Source: Streptomyces ferrugineus (GTDB lineage Bacteria > Actinomycetota > Actinomycetes > Streptomycetales > Streptomycetaceae). Taken from it: DNA of 64,000 nt. Where the stretch lies: contig NZ_CP063373.1 in NCBI RefSeq assembly GCF_015160855.1, positions 186,001 through 250,000 on the forward strand, written 5' to 3'. The notes under the pieces were generated by a model. That model had not been told where the DNA came from and did no database searches. It was given only the letters and a program-made list of their open reading frames with translations. A program made the position numbers and the translations under genes. Shown here piece after piece: positions 60,857 through 64,000 of this stretch. The stretch's first letter is position 1; each line of letters starts with the position of its first letter.

Positions 60857-62125
60857 GTGGACACGATTGCCAGCCTCTTCAGCTTCATCACGACACCCGT
60901 CTCCTGGGTCATTGTCCAGTTCCACACGGTGTACGGCGCTCTGTTCGGCGATGACACCGGGTGGGCCTGGGGCCTGTCCATCGTGTCCCTGGTGATTCTG
61001 ATCCGTATCTGCCTGATCCCGCTCTTCGTGAAGCAGATCAAGGCGACCCGGGCCATGCAGACGCTCCAGCCCGAGATGAAGAAGATCCAGGAGCGCTACA
61101 AGAACGACAAGCAGCGTCAGTCCGAAGAGATGATGAAGCTGTACAAGGAGACGGGCACCAACCCGCTCTCCTCGTGCCTTCCCATCCTGGCGCAGTCGCC
61201 GTTCTTCTTCGCCCTGTACCACGTGCTCAACAGCATCGCGAACAACGACACCGTCGGTGTGATCAACGATCGCCTGCTGGAGAGCGCGCAGCAGGCGCAC
61301 ATCTTCGGGGCCCCGCTGGCCGCGAAGTTCACCGACAGCTCCGCTGACGTCGCCGCACTCGATGCCTCGCTGACCACCGTCCGCATCGTCACCGCCGTCA
61401 TGATCGTCCTGATGTCGGCGTCGCAGTTCTACACGCAGCGCCAGCTGATGACGAAGAACGTCGACACCACGGTGAAGACGCCGTTCATGCAGCAGCAGAA
61501 GATGCTGATGTACATCTTCCCGGTCATGTTCGCCGTCTTCGGCATCAACTTCCCGGTCGGTGTCCTCGTCTACTGGCTGACCACCAACGTGTGGACCATG
61601 GGCCAGCAGATGTACGTCATCCACAACAACCCGACCCCGGGTTCCAAGGCCCAGGCCGCGTACCTGGAGCGCCTGACCAAGCACGTCACGCACCACGGCA
61701 AGACCCGCCGCCGTGGTGAGCGCGCCATCGTCAAGGCCATCGTCGCCAAGGGCCGCGACCGCAACGAGTACGAGCGCAAGTTCATCAACGGCCTGAGCAA
61801 GGCCGGTCTCGCGGCGCAGGCCGACGGCACCGTGGTGAAGAGCGAGGGCGCCGTCGCCACCGTGGCCGAGGACGGTACGCCGACCACCGCCGCGGCCCCC
61901 AAGCGCCAGCAGCCGAAGCGGCAGTCCAAGGCCCAGCGTCAGTCCGGCGGCCCGAAGGCGGCCGGCGAGCCGACGTCGCTGCAGAAGTCCGACGAGCCCG
62001 AGGACGCCAAGCCGGGCGGTGCCAAGAAGTCCGCGCAGAAGCCCGGCAGTGGCGGCCGCAGCAAGGCCCAGTCCGGGCAGCGCAAGGGCGGTCCGCAGCG
62101 CCCCAAGTCCCCGTCCAAGAAGTAA
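60857..62125 (+). CDS. yidC: Membrane protein insertase YidC
   Basis: 422 aa. Five-helix core with [20 protein letters not shown], the conserved cytoplasmic [20 protein letters not shown] loop, and [20 protein letters not shown]. No large periplasmic P1 domain, as in Gram-positives. The C-terminal ~130 residues are Lys/Arg/Ala/Gly-rich and may bind ribosomes. GTG 60857; AAGGAG lies nearby. Confidence 0.96.
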   Translation: MDTIASLFSFITTPVSWVIVQFHTVYGALFGDDTGWAWGLSIVSLVILIRICLIPLFVKQIKATRAMQTLQPEMKKIQERYKNDKQRQSEEMMKLYKETGTNPLSSCLPILAQSPFFFALYHVLNSIANNDTVGVINDRLLESAQQAHIFGAPLAAKFTDSSADVAALDASLTTVRIVTAVMIVLMSASQFYTQRQLMTKNVDTTVKTPFMQQQKMLMYIFPVMFAVFGINFPVGVLVYWLTTNVWTMGQQMYVIHNNPTPGSKAQAAYLERLTKHVTHHGKTRRRGERAIVKAIVAKGRDRNEYERKFINGLSKAGLAAQADGTVVKSEGAVATVAEDGTPTTAAAPKRQQPKRQSKAQRQSGGPKAAGEPTSLQKSDEPEDAKPGGAKKSAQKPGSGGRSKAQSGQRKGGPQRPKSPSKK

Positions 62126-62140
62126 GAAGGAGCCCATCCC

Positions 62141-62653
62141 GTGACGGAAGGCACCACCTCCGCCGCTGCCGAGGGTGCAGACACCCTGTCCCGCCTGGAG
62201 CAGGAGGGCGAGATCGCGGCGGACTACCTCGAGGGTCTGCTCGACATCGCCGATCTCGACGGCGACATCGATATGGACGTCGAGGCCGACCGCGCCGCTG
62301 TCTCGATCATCAGCGACGCGGGCAGCCGAGACCTGCAGAAGCTGGTCGGGCGCGACGGCGAGGTGCTGGAAGCGCTCCAGGAGCTCACGCGCCTGGCCGT
62401 GCACCGGGAGACCGGGGACCGCAGCCGGCTGATGCTGGACATCGCGGGCTACCGCGCCAAGAAGCGTGCCGAGCTGTCCGAGCTGGGCGCCAAGGCCGCC
62501 GCCGAGGTCAAGAACACCGGCGAGCCCGTGAAGCTCAAGCCGATGACGCCGTTCGAGCGCAAGGTCGTGCACGACGCGGTGAAGTCGGCGGGCCTGCGCA
62601 GCGAGTCCGAGGGCGAGGAGCCGCAGCGGTTCGTCGTCGTGCTTCCCGCCTGA
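62141..62653 (+). CDS. jag: Jag/KhpB-like KH-R3H RNA-binding protein
   Basis: 170 aa. Residues ~20-90 contain the Jag-N/KH region (DVEADRAAVSIISDAGSRDL, LVGRDGEVLEALQELTRLAV); residues ~130-168 are an R3H domain (FERKVVHDAVKSAGLRSESE). Such proteins regulate small RNAs and division in Firmicutes. GTG 62141, after AAGAAGGAG. Confidence 0.92.
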   Translation: MTEGTTSAAAEGADTLSRLEQEGEIAADYLEGLLDIADLDGDIDMDVEADRAAVSIISDAGSRDLQKLVGRDGEVLEALQELTRLAVHRETGDRSRLMLDIAGYRAKKRAELSELGAKAAAEVKNTGEPVKLKPMTPFERKVVHDAVKSAGLRSESEGEEPQRFVVVLPA

Positions 62654-62672
62654 TCGGCCCGTACGTTCCCAC

Positions 62673-62700
62673 CGGCCCCGTCTGTCCGCAGGCGGGGCCG
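62673..62700 (+). terminator. Terminator after jag
   Basis: CGGCCCCG (62673-62680) pairs with CGGGGCCG (62693-62700), 12-base loop, followed by AACTTTGTC. rsmG transcription may need read-through or its own promoter. Confidence 0.75.
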
Positions 62701-62778
62701 AACTTTGTCAGCCTGTTAGTTCTGGTGGTTCTGGTGTCGGCGCTCCCGGCGTCGGCGAGGTACGGAAGGACGGTCCCC

Positions 62779-63495
62779 GTGACGGAGGCAGCGGAGCTTC
62801 CCCCTGCGCCTGAGCAGGCACGTGAGGTGTTCGGTCATCGCTACGCCGATGCGGTCCGCTACGCCGAACTGCTCGCCGAGGCGGGTGTGCAGCGCGGCCT
62901 GATCGGGCCGAGAGAGGTACCCCGTCTGTGGGAGCGACATCTGCTGAACTGCGCTGTGCTCTCAGAGGTCGTCCCCGAGGGCGTGACGGTGTGCGATGTG
63001 GGCTCGGGTGCCGGTCTGCCCGGTATCCCGCTGGCGCTGGTCCGGGAGGACCTGAAGATCACTCTGTTGGAGCCCCTGCTGCGGCGTACGAACTTCCTGA
63101 CCGAGGTCGTGGAGCTGCTGGGGCTGGACCATGTGACGGTCGTCCGTGGTCGGGCCGAAGAGGTCATGGGAAAGCTGCCACCCGTGCATGTCGTGACCGC
63201 CCGTGCCGTGGCTCCGCTGGACCGGCTGGCCACCTGGGGTATCCCGCTGCTGCGCCCTTACGGAGAGATGCTGGCGCTCAAGGGGGACACCGCGGAGGAG
63301 GAGCTGAAGAGCGCGACGACGGCTCTGAGCAAGCTGGGTGCGGTGCAGACGTCGATCCTCCATGTCGGGGAGGGCGTGGTCGATCCGATGTCCACGGTCG
63401 TGCGCGTCGAGGTCGGGGAGAGCCCGGGCGGTGTGCGTTTCGCTGCGAAGCGGGCGAAGGCGGCCAGGACCGGTCGGGCACGTCGGCGACGCTGA
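62779..63495 (+). CDS. rsmG: 16S rRNA (guanine527-N7)-methyltransferase RsmG
   Basis: 238-aa SAM enzyme; modifies G527 of 16S rRNA, and its loss gives low-level streptomycin resistance. The SAM motif is CDVGSGAGLPGIPLAL; LLEPLLRRTNFLTEVVE and VVRGRAEEV follow, as in all RsmG. The basic tail (AARTGRARRRR) is extra. GTG 62779 has GGAAGGA upstream; an earlier in-frame start (62725) adds 18 unrelated residues. Confidence 0.95.
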   Translation: MTEAAELPPAPEQAREVFGHRYADAVRYAELLAEAGVQRGLIGPREVPRLWERHLLNCAVLSEVVPEGVTVCDVGSGAGLPGIPLALVREDLKITLLEPLLRRTNFLTEVVELLGLDHVTVVRGRAEEVMGKLPPVHVVTARAVAPLDRLATWGIPLLRPYGEMLALKGDTAEEELKSATTALSKLGAVQTSILHVGEGVVDPMSTVVRVEVGESPGGVRFAAKRAKAARTGRARRRR

Positions 63496-63619
63496 CCCAC
63501 CGGGACGGGGCCGGCGTCGACGCTGATCCGTCCTGACGACGAGACGTACTCCACACAAGCTGGCAAACCTACCCATGCCGGAGTGTCGCGACAGTTCGGC
63601 CACGGCTGCTGTGCATCGT

Positions 63620-63633
63620 GTTTCACGTGAAAC
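63620..63633. promoter_or_regulatory. Consensus parS site
   Basis: GTTTCACGTGAAAC, the perfect 14-bp palindrome, in the rsmG-parA gap (63496-63902). The gap also holds TTTTCCACA and TTCTCCACA DnaA-like boxes at 63762 and 63780. Confidence 0.95.
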
Positions 63634-63902
63634 GTCGCTCACTGTTGCACGGCATCATCAGTCGTGGCCGCGCTGCGGCCGAACCGCGCGACCGCAAGCC
63701 CCTTGGATCCCTCGGAGAGGGTGCCTCTGATGACTCTCCGTCCTCCTGGAGGGGCACGGAGTTTTCCACAGAGGTGGATTTCTCCACAGAACAACAGGCC
63801 TCACTGGTTCACGACCCCGAAGGCATGGGAGGCTCTGTTCATTGCGAGCCTGAAGTCGAGGAGAGTGAATCCTTGCGGTCCGACGCCAACATCGCGGGAC
63901 CG

Positions 63903-64000
63903 ATGACCGATCCGGTCCCCGGTCCCCGTACCGAGTCGATGGGGGAGGATGTTTCACGTGAAACACCGCCCCCGATGGACGACACTCCCATCGGTCGTGC
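63903..64000 (+). CDS. parA: Chromosome partitioning ATPase ParA, N-terminal fragment
   Basis: The first 32 codons are in the window; the Walker-type ATPase domain lies beyond the right edge. The peptide MTDPVPGPRTESMGEDVSRE and its continuation to TPIGRA match the start expected for Streptomyces ParA. The frame stays open upstream to beyond 63620, so an earlier start cannot be excluded. A parS site encodes the VSRET segment. ParA with ParB moves origins into spores. Confidence 0.8.
   Translation, partial: MTDPVPGPRTESMGEDVSRETPPPMDDTPIGR
63951..63964. promoter_or_regulatory. Consensus parS site inside the parA start
   Basis: GTTTCACGTGAAAC, perfect, within the N-terminal codons of parA (Val-Ser-Arg-Glu-Thr). 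It is 331 bp from the previous perfect site. Confidence 0.95.

Overview
The window is chromosomal DNA from a Streptomyces species. The evidence is very high GC, many GTG starts, 4-bp ATGA/GTGA gene overlaps, an extended DnaA, an origin packed with DnaA boxes, Streptomyces-type parS sites, CrgA and class E sortases. From about 22.9 kb to the right end the gene order matches, from memory, the conserved oriC-proximal core of Streptomyces. The origin itself lies between dnaN and dnaA at about 56.9-57.6 kb.

Layout. 0-14.3 kb is mostly metabolic and membrane housekeeping. It holds a phenylacetate-type pair (3-hydroxyacyl-CoA dehydrogenase and PaaN) diverging from a PaaR-like operator, with the start of a TetR regulator at the left edge. 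A TrmH-family methyltransferase, an HTTM/DUF5819 membrane pair, an acyl-CoA dehydrogenase behind a KstR-type operator, a rhodanese, a J-like coiled-coil protein, a DUF2252 protein, a divergent HxlR/azoreductase pair and a GT87-like membrane protein with tandem repeats follow. 14.3-22.3 kb is an accessory segment ending at tRNA-Leu. It holds a giant HTH-nSTAND-TM-WD40 protein, a small ORF, two glycosyltransferase-type genes, and a membrane-anchored ribosome-inactivating protein (RIP) relative whose frame stops exactly at the conserved tryptophan. Two diverged copies of a 61-bp element precede the glycosyltransferase block and the RIP gene.

22.9-31.2 kb is the cell-wall and signalling operon fhaA-fhaB-pstP-rodA-pbpA-pknB. 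Two small secreted-protein genes with their own promoter and terminator sit between pknB and a block of three class E sortases, pabA, a 53-aa membrane protein and DUF881; crgA is divergent. Rhomboid, cyclophilin, a DUF5324 protein, tRNA-Ala, a HTH protein, a second Ser/Thr kinase, a secreted membrane-anchored protein, DLW-39, an AAA ATPase and tRNA-Ile lead to DUF3566-gyrA-gyrB-dciA-recF-gnd-dnaN-oriC-dnaA. On the other side of dnaA, divergently, are rpmH-rnpA-yidD-yidC-jag-rsmG and the first codons of parA.

How the parts work together. DnaA loads at oriC, DciA probably helps load the helicase, DnaN/RecF/gyrase support replication, and ParA with the parS sites segregates the origin. PknB, PstP and the FHA proteins tune RodA/PbpA wall synthesis and division with CrgA. 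YidC/YidD handle membrane insertion. DnaA boxes also occur outside oriC, including a cluster beside crgA, and could tie cell-cycle signals to DnaA level.
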